A model generated the notes under the pieces. The model worked only from the letters and a program-made list of their open reading frames with translations, was not told where the DNA came from and did not search any database. The position numbers were made by a program, and so were the translations under genes. From Halochromatium roseum (GTDB taxonomy: Bacteria > Pseudomonadota > Gammaproteobacteria > Chromatiales > Chromatiaceae), in the NCBI RefSeq assembly GCF_016653315.1, contig NZ_NHSH01000057.1, positions 207,671 to 261,782 of the forward strand: 54,112 bases of DNA. The letters run 5' to 3'. Below are positions 28,597-38,412 of this stretch, in pieces (within the stretch, counting starts at the first letter, position 1; each line of letters starts with the position of its first letter).

Positions 28597-29868
28597 TTGC
28601 GAACACGTATTAGCAGCCTAGCGACTGCCTTCGCCTGCCTACCGCTCATTGTGCCCCTCGCTAGGGCGCAAACTGATCCCGCCGAGATTGCCTATGATCT
28701 CAGCGTCATGCAGCGCCCACTGAATCATCAAGACCCTGGATTTCTCCGCTTGGGCGGATGGACGCTGACGCCACGCCTCGACTTGGGCCTGCGCTACGAC
28801 GACAACATCTACGCAACGCCAAACGATGAGATCGATGATCTCATTACCGCCATCGTCCCCGTCGCAAGCCTTGCTTCGAATTGGAATCGGCACCAGGTCG
28901 AATTTGAGGCTGGCGGCAACCTCGGTCTTTATGAGACCAACAGCGACGAGGATTATCACAATTACTACTTCCAGAACAGCACTGTTCTGGATGTCGTACA
29001 GGGCACCCAGCTCTCCACCGACCTGCTCTACCGCCATGCCTCCACGCCGCGGTCTTCATCGTCCAACATCGGTGCCGCCAAGGAGCCGCTCACCTATGAT
29101 CAACGCGCCGCCAGCCTCGGCCTCAAGCGCGACATCAGCATCTTCACGCTGAGTCTCAGCGGCGGTATCGAGCGTCTAACCTACGCCAAGAGCCAAGCCA
29201 TCGGCGGCGGCACCCTCAACAATTCAGACCGAGACCGAACTCAGACCAATCTCGGCATGCGCCTAGGCTATGAGCCCATTCCCACGGCCACGGCCTATCT
29301 CGGAATCGGTTACCAAGACGTCGACTACGACGACTCCACGCGCTTTGGCGGCCCCAACCGCAACAACAGCGGGTTCAGTATCGATCTGGGTGCAAGCAAG
29401 ACCATCAGTGATCTCTGGGTCATTGACCTCGCCGTTGGCTATCAACCACGCAATTTTGCTGACAGCAGCCTTGAAGACATCAGCGGCCTCAATGCGCTGA
29501 CCCTGCGCGGCGATGTCCTCTGGAATCCAACCGCGCTCACCTCCGTCATGGGCACGCTCTCGCGCCAAACCTATGAAACCACCGAGGCCGGCGCCTCAGC
29601 CATCGTCAGCACCTTTGGCGCCCTCAATGTCGAACACCAGCTCTTGCAGTCGCTCGTCATCACAGCCGGACTCGACTACAACGACAGCGAATACGACGGC
29701 TCCTCCCGCAACGATCGCGATTTCGGGCTCAGCACCGGACTCAATTACACACTCACCCGCTTCGCCAGTATTCGGGCTGAGTACAGCTATCGCGAGCGCG
29801 ATAGCACCGACAACAGTGCTGATTACGACAAAAATCTAGTGCAGATCGCCTTACGTCTGAGTTTTTAA
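28597..29868 (+). CDS. Outer-membrane beta-barrel of EPS export (VpsM-like, BBP2 family)
   Basis: A 423-residue protein starting at TTG 28597 after AAAGGGG. Residues 1-24 are a signal peptide (CLPLIVPLARAQ). The remainder alternates polar and hydrophobic residues with many Tyr, Asn and Asp turns (LGLRYDDNIYATPNDE; YLGIGYQDVDYDDS), as in a barrel of 14-18 strands. It ends in LVQIALRLSF, a terminal aromatic residue typical of barrel insertion. It resembles putative beta-barrel porin family 2, found in EPS loci. The next gene is a short OPX protein lacking its own outer-membrane helix, so this barrel is the probable outer-membrane channel. Confidence 0.85.
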   Translation: MRTRISSLATAFACLPLIVPLARAQTDPAEIAYDLSVMQRPLNHQDPGFLRLGGWTLTPRLDLGLRYDDNIYATPNDEIDDLITAIVPVASLASNWNRHQVEFEAGGNLGLYETNSDEDYHNYYFQNSTVLDVVQGTQLSTDLLYRHASTPRSSSSNIGAAKEPLTYDQRAASLGLKRDISIFTLSLSGGIERLTYAKSQAIGGGTLNNSDRDRTQTNLGMRLGYEPIPTATAYLGIGYQDVDYDDSTRFGGPNRNNSGFSIDLGASKTISDLWVIDLAVGYQPRNFADSSLEDISGLNALTLRGDVLWNPTALTSVMGTLSRQTYETTEAGASAIVSTFGALNVEHQLLQSLVITAGLDYNDSEYDGSSRNDRDFGLSTGLNYTLTRFASIRAEYSYRERDSTDNSADYDKNLVQIALRLSF

Positions 29869-29915
29869 ACCTCTAAATCTTAAAATCTTTAAACTTCCAA
29901 GCCTCGACAAACGAT

Positions 29916-30482
29916 ATGGACAGAGTGCGACACGCCATCACCCAACCACCGGCTCGGTTCAGCCTGCGGCCGATACGACTCCTGCTCGGCCTATTGCTGC
30001 TGATCACGGCTCAATCCCTCATCGCGCAGGACGCCGATTATCAACTGGGACCCGGCGATAAGCTACGCGTCACCGTCTTTGGCGAGCCCTATCTTTCCGG
30101 TGAATACAACGTCAGCGCCAATGGCTCGGTCGCCATGCCCTTGATCGAGCCCGTTGCCGTTGGTGGTGGTACCGTCTTCGAGGCCCAACAACTCATCGAG
30201 CAAGCACTGCGCGCTGGCTTCTTCGGCAATCCAAGCGTCGCCGTCGAGGTGCTCGACTATCGCCCTTTCTTCATCATCGGCGAGGTCAAAAAGCCGGGCA
30301 GTTATCCCTACATGGCCGATATGACCGTCTTACACGCGGTCGCCATCGCCGGTGGATTCACGCCCCGCGCGGCCAAGAATAAGATCATGGTTCAGCGCGG
30401 CGACAAAGAGATCGGCCAGGTCCGCAACACAACGCCGATCAAGCCTGATGACGTCATCACCGTTAAAGAGCGATTCTTTTAA
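29916..30482 (+). CDS. Short polysaccharide export (OPX) protein, VpsN/GumB-like
   Basis: A 188-residue periplasmic export protein with an N-terminal hydrophobic segment (LLLGLLLLITAQSLIAQ). It lacks a lipobox cysteine at the cleavage site. The Poly_export domain begins at DYQLGPGDKLRVTVFGEP, followed by one SLBB domain (FFIIGEVKKPGSYPY; HAVAIAGGFTP). It ends directly after ITVKERFF, without the C-terminal amphipathic helix by which Wza spans the outer membrane. Such short OPX proteins work with a separate beta-barrel, here the gene upstream. 47 bp separate them, and its stop directly abuts the next start. Confidence 0.9.
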   Translation: MDRVRHAITQPPARFSLRPIRLLLGLLLLITAQSLIAQDADYQLGPGDKLRVTVFGEPYLSGEYNVSANGSVAMPLIEPVAVGGGTVFEAQQLIEQALRAGFFGNPSVAVEVLDYRPFFIIGEVKKPGSYPYMADMTVLHAVAIAGGFTPRAAKNKIMVQRGDKEIGQVRNTTPIKPDDVITVKERFF

Positions 30483-32792
30483 TTGAAACCTGAAAACGTA
30501 TGGACGTCGCCCGCAGGTCCGCCATTACCGACCGTGCCACAACGGCCTTCAACCGCAATGGACACTGCCCCTGCCAACCCGGCAGGCGCCGAACTCATCG
30601 ACATCCGCGAGTTACTGAGTGTGCTCTGGCGGCGGCGAGTCGTCATCCTCGGCACGGCCATGTTCCTCTGTCTGCTGGCGTTCATGGTGCTGGTGCAGCT
30701 CACCCCGCGCTATACCGCCTCGGCCCTGCTCAGCCTGCAGACGCGCAGCGAATCCGTGATCGATATCCAAGCCGTCATCTCCGGCTTGTCGGCCGATGCC
30801 AGCGCCATCCGCACCGAACTCGACATCATCTCCTCACGTCGACTCGTCAGTCAGCTCGTCGAGCGGCTCAACCTGATCAACAATCCGGAGTTCAACGCCG
30901 CGCTGCGCGATGAGCGCTCGATCTTACAGTTCCTCGACCCGCGCACCTACCTCTCCTCAGACTGGCTGATCGCATTGGGGCTGAAAAGACCCGCCGAGCC
31001 CCTGAGCGAAGAAGAGCGCCTGGCGCGCGAGCGCGCGAGCGTGGTCAATGCGGTGAGCAGCGCGCTGACAGTCACAAACCCCAAGCTGTCTTATTCGATC
31101 AGCATCGACTTCGAGACCGAAGACCCAAAGCTGTCCGCACGTCTGGCCAATACCCTGGCCGACATCTATCTAGACGACCAACTCGAGGCCAAATACGAGG
31201 GCACTGAGCGCGCCACCAACTGGCTCAGCACCCGCATTGCCGAGCTGCGCAAGCGCGTGCAAGACGCCGAACAAGCCGTGCAGGCCTACCGGGAACAATT
31301 CTCCATCATCGAATCCGGCCAAGGCACCATCAGCGAGCAGCAGCTCGCTCAGATCAACATGGACCTGGTCAACGCCAAGACCCAGCTCGCCGAGGCACAG
31401 GCACGCTATCGCCAAGTGCTGGCTCGTGGCCAAACCAGCGCCGTTGCCCTCGCCGAGGTCTTGGATTCCTCGATGATCCAAAACCTCGGCCAGCAAGAGG
31501 CGCAAGTCCGCCGCAAGCTCGCCGAGATCTCCGAGCGCTACGGCCCGCGCCATCCCGACAGCATCGACGTCCGCTCCGAGCTGCGCGACATCCGTAGCAA
31601 GCTCGATGAAGAGGTCAAGAAGATCACCCAAAGCCTCGAGAACGAGGTCCAGGTCGCACAGGCCCGGGTCGCCGCCCTCAGCGAAAACCTCGAACTCCTC
31701 AAAGACGAAAGCGCTGACCTGCAAAAGGCCAGCATCCAACTGCGCGAGCTCGAGCGCGAAGCCGAAACCAGCCGCGTGCTGCTCGAGACCTTCCTCGCCC
31801 GCTTCAAAGAGACCAGCAATCAGGACCAGATGCAGCAGGCCGACGCCCGCATCATCTCCAAGGCCCAAGTACCCACAGGCCCCAGCTTTCCCAACAAGAA
31901 ACTGATCCTGGCCGTCGCCCTCGTGTTATCGCTGATGATCGGCCTGGGCCTCGCCTTCCTGCTCGAGGCTCTAGATAACGGCTATCGCACCCCAGAGCAG
32001 CTCGAAAAGGCACTGCACATCAAAGGGCTAGGCATGGTGCCAAAACTCAGCCCACTCAAGCTCAAAGGCCAAGAGCCACACCAGTACGTGCAGAGGAAGC
32101 CCACCTCCTCCTATGCCGAGGCCTTGCGTTCGGTGTACACCTCCATCGCCTATGCGTGCCCGGCCGGCGAGAAACCAAAGCGCCTGCTAGTCACCTCCGC
32201 GCTGCCCAATGAAGGCAAGAGCACCTTCTGCCTCAGCTTTGGGCGCCTGCTCGCCCTGGCTGGCAATAACCGCGTGCTGCTCATCGAGGCCGATCTACGC
32301 CGCGGTAAGATCGGTAAGACCCTGTTCAATAGCGCCGCCGCCGACAACACCGATGTCCTCGCCGCTTATCTGACCGGCGAGGTCACGGATTGGCGCCAAT
32401 GCCTGCAGACCGACCCCGCCAGTGGTCTCCACGCCCTGACCTCGAGCGGCAACATCGAGCATCCACAGACCCTACTGCAGTCCGACAACATGCGGCGCCT
32501 GCTCGACGAAGCTGGACAAGACTACGACCTCATCCTCGTCGATACCCCACCGTTGCTGGCCGTCTCAGACGCGCTCCTGCTCAGCCACCAGGTCGACGCC
32601 GCCGTCTTCGTCGTCAAATGGGAATCCACCCCCCGCGATGCCGTGAAGCATGCCTTGGCCCTGCTCCGCAAGGCCCATGCCCCGGAGGCCGGCGCCCTGC
32701 TCACCCAGGTCAACTTGAAAAAACACGCTTACTATGGCTACGGCGACTACGCCTCCTACTACAACCGCTATGGTAACTACTACCGCAACTAA
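30483..32792 (+). CDS. Polysaccharide co-polymerase with BY-kinase domain (Wzc/VpsO-like)
   Basis: About 769 residues from TTG 30483, immediately after the OPX stop; ATG 30558 is the main alternative. Order of parts: a Wzz domain with first membrane helix (VVILGTAMFLCLLAFMVLV), a large periplasmic coiled-coil region (about 230-460), the second helix (LILAVALVLSLMIGLGLAFLL, about 475-500), and a cytoplasmic tyrosine kinase. Kinase motifs: Walker A SALPNEGKS, Walker A' LLIEADLRRGK, Walker B LILVDTPP. The C-terminal Tyr cluster (HAYYGYGDYASYYNRYGNYY) is the autophosphorylation tail. It controls chain length and export of EPS. The last 23 bp overlap the next gene. Confidence 0.95.
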   Translation: MKPENVWTSPAGPPLPTVPQRPSTAMDTAPANPAGAELIDIRELLSVLWRRRVVILGTAMFLCLLAFMVLVQLTPRYTASALLSLQTRSESVIDIQAVISGLSADASAIRTELDIISSRRLVSQLVERLNLINNPEFNAALRDERSILQFLDPRTYLSSDWLIALGLKRPAEPLSEEERLARERASVVNAVSSALTVTNPKLSYSISIDFETEDPKLSARLANTLADIYLDDQLEAKYEGTERATNWLSTRIAELRKRVQDAEQAVQAYREQFSIIESGQGTISEQQLAQINMDLVNAKTQLAEAQARYRQVLARGQTSAVALAEVLDSSMIQNLGQQEAQVRRKLAEISERYGPRHPDSIDVRSELRDIRSKLDEEVKKITQSLENEVQVAQARVAALSENLELLKDESADLQKASIQLRELEREAETSRVLLETFLARFKETSNQDQMQQADARIISKAQVPTGPSFPNKKLILAVALVLSLMIGLGLAFLLEALDNGYRTPEQLEKALHIKGLGMVPKLSPLKLKGQEPHQYVQRKPTSSYAEALRSVYTSIAYACPAGEKPKRLLVTSALPNEGKSTFCLSFGRLLALAGNNRVLLIEADLRRGKIGKTLFNSAAADNTDVLAAYLTGEVTDWRQCLQTDPASGLHALTSSGNIEHPQTLLQSDNMRRLLDEAGQDYDLILVDTPPLLAVSDALLLSHQVDAAVFVVKWESTPRDAVKHALALLRKAHAPEAGALLTQVNLKKHAYYGYGDYASYYNRYGNYYRN

Positions 32793-33510
32793 GCACTGGA
32801 CGCCGGGCGACTCCGTGCGCGCAACCTTGGTCGCAGCCATCGCCCTCGCCTTATTCTTACTTGCCGGCAACCAACTACTCAGCCAGCTCAGCCGCATCCC
32901 CGCCAACAGCTATTTCGAGCAGCAGCAGGCACGCTTCACCGATAAAGAACAAGCGCAGGCTGTCCTCCGCGACAGTGCTGAGCGTTATGCACGCATCCCG
33001 CCGCAACGCCGTGGCGCACAAGAATGGCGCCGCCTGGCCAGCACAGCACTCCTGCTGCGCCAGTACAGCCATGACCCACAGACGCGTGAACAGCAACACG
33101 CCGCCATCCACAGCGCCCTCACCGCCAGCCTGGCTCGCGCCCCGGTCCAGCCGCTGGCCTGGGCCTACCTGGCCAACCTGCGCCTGCCACCGGCCGGCGA
33201 CTGCGCACAGGCCATGGCCGCCCTGCAGCAGTCCTACCGGGTCGCGCCGATCGAGCCCAACCTCCTCACCTACCGCCTCGAGCTTGCCACCCACTGCCCC
33301 AGGCACTGGAACAGGGTCTTACTCAAACGGCTGCGCACCGACGTGCAATCGGCTTACCTGGGGCCAGCGAAACACGGAGTCCCGCGCGCGATCATCACCT
33401 GGGTCAGCAATCGGCATCGCCGAGCCACGCTGATCAGACAGTTGCTCAGAGACCAGCCCCAGGCCCTGGCCCAATTCGAGCAACAACTGACGCGCGCCAC
33501 ACAACACTAA
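32770..33510 (+). CDS. VpsP-like membrane-anchored EPS protein
   Basis: About 246 residues from ATG 32770, overlapping the Wzc-like gene in another frame; an earlier ATG at 32734 lies deeper in the overlap. One membrane helix (LVAAIALALFLLAGNQLL) is followed by a periplasmic domain of helical pairs resembling TPR repeats (PLAWAYLANLRLPPAGD; AMAALQQSYRVAPIEPNLL). Position after an OM barrel, OPX and BY-kinase matches VpsP in the Vibrio vps-II order. The function of VpsP proteins is not established. Confidence 0.72.
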   Translation: MVTTTATKHWTPGDSVRATLVAAIALALFLLAGNQLLSQLSRIPANSYFEQQQARFTDKEQAQAVLRDSAERYARIPPQRRGAQEWRRLASTALLLRQYSHDPQTREQQHAAIHSALTASLARAPVQPLAWAYLANLRLPPAGDCAQAMAALQQSYRVAPIEPNLLTYRLELATHCPRHWNRVLLKRLRTDVQSAYLGPAKHGVPRAIITWVSNRHRRATLIRQLLRDQPQALAQFEQQLTRATQH

Positions 33511-33588
33511 TGATCTTTCTTATTGATCGAGCAGCCCATCCTTCATCTTTCTTCATGGACCGCTATTCTTCATCCTTGATTTACATGT

Positions 33589-33633
33589 CTTCATAAACAC
33601 TATCTTGATTAAGCTTTAGCATAGGCCAATAAT
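33589..33633 (+). promoter_or_regulatory. Composite EPS-type promoter D
   Basis: CTTCAT (33589-33594), 10 bp, TTGATT (33605-33610), 17 bp, AATAAT (33628-33633). The half-site ATTTAC lies at 33579, 10 bp upstream. Further CTTCAT copies occur at 33541, 33551 (10 bp apart) and 33568. It lies in the 200-bp gap before the phosphoglycosyl transferase gene, which starts at 33710. Confidence 0.65.
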
Positions 33634-33709
33634 CAGTCTGTCACAGCGCATCATCAGCTTGCCAGACCAAAGGCAGGTCGTTTCTCGTCGGTAATGGAGA
33701 AGGAGCGTC

Positions 33710-35176
33710 ATGCAATTATCATCAACGATAGCCATGCCCAAGCAATGGCCGATCAGTTGGCAAAAACCAGCCTGGATCAGCCGACCAAACTATCTACTGT
33801 TCCTTGCCGATTCAGTAGCGCTCATCCTCGGCGGGCTGCTCTTCTTCCTCATCCTGCTTCCCGAATCCAACCAGGCCACCTGGATTCGCTATGGCGGCGC
33901 CATACTCATCGCCTGGATCGCCTTTGCAACCTACAGCTTTGCCAGTAAATTCTACGACTGGCGCCACTTTGCCGAACAGATCGCATGTACCACCAAGGCG
34001 TTCGCCGCCATCCTGGTAGCCTTTGGCACCCTGCTGCTGATCGGTTTCATCCTCAAGTGGACCGATGACTACTCTCGTCTCTGGGTCGGCAGCTGGCTGC
34101 TGCTCTTCACCTTCTACGTGCTCGCCAGCCGCGTGGTGCTGACCTGGTACCTGGCCCGAACACGGCAAGGCCAGATCCTACACCGCCGCGCCGTCATCGT
34201 CGGTGCCGGCCCCCAAGGCCAAAAGGTCTATCAGCAGCTCAACAGCTTCAAAGGTCATGGGATTGACATTGTTGGATTCATCGACGACCGCGAAACCCGA
34301 CATGCCATGCATCGCGCCCCCGATGCGCCTCTACTCGGCGATACCGACATCATCCAGTCCTTGGTTGCAAATCAAAGTATTGATCTGGTGATCATCGCCC
34401 TACCGCGCACCGCCGTCGCACGCATCCATCAACTGGTACAAAAGCTCTCCCATTGGGCCGTCGACCTCTACATGGCGCCCGACCATATCGAGCTCAGTTA
34501 CGCCGATCGCCCGATGTATCGCATTGGCGGCATGCACGTGCTCAGCCTCAAAGACCGGCCCATCAGCGACTGGAGCGCACTGCTCAAGCGCGCTGAAGAC
34601 CTCGCCATTGCGATACCTGCTGTCATGCTCTTACTGCCGCTGCTTGGGCTCATTGCTCTGGCGATCAAGCTCGAATCGAAAGGCCCGATTCTCTTTGTTC
34701 AAGAACGGCTCGGATTCAACAACAATCTAATCAAGATCTATAAATTCCGCTCCATGTTTGTCGAGCAGACCGATGCCCATGCCGATCAACAGACCCAGCG
34801 GCACGACCCACGCGTGACACGAGTAGGCCGTTGGATTCGCCGAACTAGCCTCGACGAGCTGCCGCAATTGTTCAATGTCATTGAGGGCTCGATGTCAGTG
34901 GTTGGACCCCGCCCCCACGCACTGAATACGAAAGCCGGAGGCCTGCTGTTTCAAGAAGCCGTCGACGCCTACGCCAGCCGCCATCGCGTCAAGCCCGGCA
35001 TCACTGGCTGGGCCCAATGCAACGGTTGGCGCGGCGAAACCGACCATGTCCACAAGTTGGTCAAGCGCGTCGAGCACGATCTCTACTATATCGATCACTG
35101 GAGCCTCTTCCTTGACCTGGTGGTGCTGCTGAAGACCGCCAAGATCCTGGTCAGCCAACAGCAAAACGCTTACTGA
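33710..35176 (+). CDS. Undecaprenyl-phosphate sugar phosphotransferase (VpsL/WcaJ-like)
   Basis: A 488-residue polyisoprenyl-phosphate hexose-1-phosphate transferase with GGAG seven nt before ATG 33710. It starts EPS repeat-unit synthesis by loading sugar-1-phosphate onto undecaprenyl phosphate. N-terminal part: four membrane helices (about 30-145), then a CoA-binding/Rossmann-like domain ([15 protein letters not shown]). A further helix ([20 protein letters not shown]) precedes the catalytic domain. Catalytic domain motifs: [43 protein letters not shown], and [13 protein letters not shown]. The length and fused N-terminal region match the WcaJ-type large PGTs. The sugar, often glucose, is not determined. 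Confidence 0.93.
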   Translation: MQLSSTIAMPKQWPISWQKPAWISRPNYLLFLADSVALILGGLLFFLILLPESNQATWIRYGGAILIAWIAFATYSFASKFYDWRHFAEQIACTTKAFAAILVAFGTLLLIGFILKWTDDYSRLWVGSWLLLFTFYVLASRVVLTWYLARTRQGQILHRRAVIVGAGPQGQKVYQQLNSFKGHGIDIVGFIDDRETRHAMHRAPDAPLLGDTDIIQSLVANQSIDLVIIALPRTAVARIHQLVQKLSHWAVDLYMAPDHIELSYADRPMYRIGGMHVLSLKDRPISDWSALLKRAEDLAIAIPAVMLLLPLLGLIALAIKLESKGPILFVQERLGFNNNLIKIYKFRSMFVEQTDAHADQQTQRHDPRVTRVGRWIRRTSLDELPQLFNVIEGSMSVVGPRPHALNTKAGGLLFQEAVDAYASRHRVKPGITGWAQCNGWRGETDHVHKLVKRVEHDLYYIDHWSLFLDLVVLLKTAKILVSQQQNAY

Positions 35177-35197
35177 ATCGCACTCCAGAGATCATTG

Positions 35198-36472
35198 ATG
35201 TTGACCCGCAACAAAGACCAGTTCGACGACGACGCCCCTAGAGTCGTGATCGTCTCACTCTGTTATTGGCCAGAAAAGGCAGGTGGTGCGCCACCCGTGC
35301 AGCAAATGGCCGAGGCCTTTGTCGCCGCCGGCGCCCAGGTCACTGTCTTGACCACTCGCCCGTCCTATCCCGAGCAAGCCATCTTCCCGGACTATCGAGA
35401 CGGCGCGCGCGATCGCGAAACCCACCAGGGAGTCTCGATCATCCGGGTTCCAGCACCGCCCCAGACCGGCGGTCGTCTGCGATCGATCCTCATGGCCGAG
35501 GGTCTGCATGCGCTTGGCTCCTGGTGGCACCTTGTCAGACGCCCCAAGCCAACCGTTGCCATCGCCATCTGCCCCTCCATCTTGGCCGTGGCCGCCATGC
35601 AGCTAGCAGTGCCCGCGAGCACCCGCCGCATCGCCATCGTGCACGACATCCAGTCCGGCCTCGCCCAATCGCTCAAGATTACGCGGCCATCGCCGCTGAC
35701 CCAACTGCTCGAACGCCTGGAACGCATCGCCCTCAATCGCGCCGACCAGATCGTGACCCTGTCCTCGGCCATGAAGACGACGATCGAAAGGCTTGGGGTG
35801 CGCACACCAACCAGCATCATCCCACCCACCGTCGACGACCAACGGATTTATCCGCTGCCCGAGCCACCGGGACCCATTACCCTGCTCTACAGCGGCAACA
35901 TCGGCCGCAAACAGGGCCTGGACCAACTCATCGACCTCGCCGAGCAGCTACAGCACCAACAGCCCCAGGCCAGACTGATCATCCGTGGCCAAGGCAACTA
36001 CCGCGAGACGCTCCAACAACATGCCGAGGCACGCAGCCTCAACAATCTGCACTTCGAACCCTTGCGACCAGCCGAACAACTCAACGCCGGCTTAGCTGAA
36101 GGTCACATCCACTTGGTACCGCAAGAACCCGCCGGCGCAGCCTTTGCCGTGCCGAGCAAGATCTACGCAATCATGGCCGCGGGCCGCCCCTTCATCTGCA
36201 CTGCCGCCCCCGGCTCACCGCTCGACCAGCTCCGCTACGAAACCGATGCCTTCGTCACCTGCGCACCGAATCAACCACAAGCGCTAGCCGACGCCGTTTA
36301 TCTGCTGAGTGCCGACCCGGCCGAGCGGAAGCGTTTGGGACGGAATGGGCGTGAGTATGTTGAGCGGCATGCTGGGCGTAAAGCCGCAAGCGGTGACTAT
36401 CTCACACTTATCGCCAAACTGAAAAATACTGAGGCAAAGAATCTAAATCATGCCTACAAAGGCATTGGTTAA
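35198..36472 (+). CDS. Glycosyltransferase family 4 (WcaI-like)
   Basis: About 424 residues from ATG 35198, 21 bp after the phosphoglycosyl transferase, so probably in the same transcript. GT-B fold: N-terminal VVIVSLCYWPEKAGGAPP with VLTTRPSYPEQ; central ALNRADQIVTLSSAMK; C-terminal donor domain with ITLLYSGNIGRKQGLDQLI, VPQEPAGAAFAVPSKIYAIM and AAGRPFICTA. This is typical of colanic-acid WcaI-type transferases. It acts on the cytoplasmic face of the membrane on the lipid-linked EPS precursor. Donor and linkage unknown. Confidence 0.88.
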   Translation: MLTRNKDQFDDDAPRVVIVSLCYWPEKAGGAPPVQQMAEAFVAAGAQVTVLTTRPSYPEQAIFPDYRDGARDRETHQGVSIIRVPAPPQTGGRLRSILMAEGLHALGSWWHLVRRPKPTVAIAICPSILAVAAMQLAVPASTRRIAIVHDIQSGLAQSLKITRPSPLTQLLERLERIALNRADQIVTLSSAMKTTIERLGVRTPTSIIPPTVDDQRIYPLPEPPGPITLLYSGNIGRKQGLDQLIDLAEQLQHQQPQARLIIRGQGNYRETLQQHAEARSLNNLHFEPLRPAEQLNAGLAEGHIHLVPQEPAGAAFAVPSKIYAIMAAGRPFICTAAPGSPLDQLRYETDAFVTCAPNQPQALADAVYLLSADPAERKRLGRNGREYVERHAGRKAASGDYLTLIAKLKNTEAKNLNHAYKGIG

Positions 36473-36510
36473 ACTATGCCAAAATAATCAATTTTCAGCA
36501 CTGAAAAAAC

Positions 36511-36862
36511 ATGAACACCATCAAGCAGTATTTTTATCCGGAAACCACCGTCAGGGGTTTCTCATCTGTCGACAGAACCATTCAATTCTATCAGAGAGTC
36601 AATGCGTTGCTAAGAAAGGATATGGTCGTTCTCGACCTTGGCGCTGGGCGTGGCGCAGCTGCATACACAGAAAGGTCAGAGTATAAAAAAGCGCTGATGA
36701 CACCTACCGGGAAGTTCGCGACTGTCATCGGCGTAGATATCAAATGCTGAGCCAGCATATTTTGGCTCATCTGAATCGGCATGGTTTATGATGAAAATAC
36801 TATTTCGCCTAACACCTGAAGCATTTGGAGCAATTTGGAACATTTTCGTCAAAAAGAAATAA
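36511..36862 (+). pseudogene. SAM methyltransferase gene with large internal deletion
   Basis: The first 78 codons (36511-36747) encode a class I methyltransferase N-terminus ending in motif I and beyond (VVLDLGAGRGAA; FATVIGVDIK). A stop at 36748 ends this frame. In the +1 frame, from 36746 to a TAA at 36862, the sequence reads AEPAYFGSSESAWFMMKILF and ends with IWNIFVKKK. This is a plausible C-terminus of the same kind of enzyme. So the middle (about 150 residues) seems deleted with a frameshift. The junction coincides with a 7-bp inverted repeat TGAGCCA/TGGCTCA (36748-36769). The C-terminal assignment is inference. Confidence 0.6.
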
Positions 36863-37229
36863 AACCAGGCATCAATACGTGTAGTTTGAGCAGATTTCAG
36901 GCAAGACAGTGAGTGTAGCACCTCAACAGTCCATGGCGCATCACCAACAAATGCCTAATCAAAGCCTTTAGCAACTCGATAAAGCCTTGGTTTTTACAAT
37001 GAGCAACCGCTCGCCTGCAAACAAGGCCCCAACCCTCGCAAGCACGAAATCTTCGCTACTGCCATTTCAGCATCATCATAAAACTAATCTTTAACAGTTA
37101 CCGCCTGATCATAAAATACAGAATGGGTGGACTAGAGGCAATTGGCATCTAGGAGAAGTTCACCCGATGTGCAGCAATTTGCTAAACGCACCTAATCACG
37201 CCGTCACCGAATCCCGTTTATAGTTATGA
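36863..37229. other. AT-rich intergenic stretch without recognised genes
   Basis: About 370 bp between the methyltransferase remnant and the 3' end of the minus-strand polymerase gene. All frames are short and broken. No hairpin, tRNA or insertion-sequence end was recognised. It marks the meeting point of the two converging EPS transcripts. Confidence 0.5.
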
Positions 37230-38396
37230 TTAAGTTGTGACTATCGTATTCGGCACAGGTGTTCCATCATCAGTCAAAAGAAAGATTGTCATTAGCGCAA
37301 ATGCATCGCCGAAATTGATCAGTTGCGGAATAAAAAAACCTGAAAATAGCCACGCGCACCAGCATCCAATCCTCAACAGGTCTCGACGATTCCATTCGTG
37401 CCGGACCCGCACCACACATTGCAATAAACGCGCAAGTATAATGACAAAGAAGAGCGCGAATAATAATACACCATTCTCAAGCATATAATCCAAGATACCA
37501 TTATGCGTCGGGAAATAAGCGTTGCGATTCCGAAAACCATAGCCAAACAGCGGACGTTGATTGATCTGGGGGTAAAAGTCAGAATACATATCCAAACGCC
37601 CACTGAATCCACTACCAATACCACGTGAAGGATCATCAGTTTGCAGAAGAGTCTGCAGGAAATAATCAAATCCTATGGCTAATATAAAAACAACAGCAGA
37701 GAAACTAATCATCAACAGTAGAAGCTTAGTCATTGACAATCTCAGATTAACCGCCAACGCATCCGAGATAATGACTAGAGTTATCGCTACGATCGCATAA
37801 CGAGAAGAGACAATGGCAGAGAAAAAAAACGCGATTGCATACATAACCCAGCGTAGATTACTAGATGAACGAGCAGCAAAATAGGTAGCAGCTAGGGCAA
37901 AAGCTCCAGTAAAACCTGGGTGAAGACCGCCAATCCAACGCCCATCAGGAAAACCATGAACCATAACAAGGACAAGCAGTATGGCAATAAGAGCACTAGA
38001 TAATGCAAAGTAATGTTGACAACTAAAAACTCTATTAGCATGCATCGCGACCAGAACGAAAACTAAAAAAATTATAGAGTACCCCGAAGCTTCAAGGTTC
38101 AACTGAATTAGATTTATAATAAAAATAGCGAGCGCAAGTACAATAATTAGAAAATTCGCAATACTGCCTTTAATGACACTGATAGTCTGGCTGAACATTC
38201 TAACCAAGATCAACAATGCAGTAGCCCCAAACAATGCCGCAACGGCTAGCATCATCGACCGGGATCGTTCAATCTCGACCAACACACCATCAACGTATAG
38301 TCGCGGCGGTGCAGTCAATGCTTCATAAAATAGCGCTAACACCCAAAAAAATATGACTACTGCTATAACCTGCCTAAGAGAAATTCTCACGTCCAT
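37230..38396 (-). CDS. O-antigen ligase/Wzy-type EPS polymerase
   Basis: A 388-residue polytopic membrane protein with about ten hydrophobic helices. A large extracytoplasmic loop before the last helices contains GFSGRLDMYSDFYPQINQRP followed by FGYGFRNRNAYFPTHNGILD, typical of the Wzy/WaaL (Wzy_C) superfamily with its His in THNGILDY. In an EPS locus with Wzc and OPX the likely role is periplasmic polymerisation of lipid-linked repeat units. No flippase (Wzx) gene is seen in this window. Codon and base use is more AT-rich than the flanks. Confidence 0.85.
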   Translation of the reverse strand: MDVRISLRQVIAVVIFFWVLALFYEALTAPPRLYVDGVLVEIERSRSMMLAVAALFGATALLILVRMFSQTISVIKGSIANFLIIVLALAIFIINLIQLNLEASGYSIIFLVFVLVAMHANRVFSCQHYFALSSALIAILLVLVMVHGFPDGRWIGGLHPGFTGAFALAATYFAARSSSNLRWVMYAIAFFFSAIVSSRYAIVAITLVIISDALAVNLRLSMTKLLLLMISFSAVVFILAIGFDYFLQTLLQTDDPSRGIGSGFSGRLDMYSDFYPQINQRPLFGYGFRNRNAYFPTHNGILDYMLENGVLLFALFFVIILARLLQCVVRVRHEWNRRDLLRIGCWCAWLFSGFFIPQLINFGDAFALMTIFLLTDDGTPVPNTIVTT

Positions 38397-38412
38397 TACT
38401 CCAAAATGAGTT

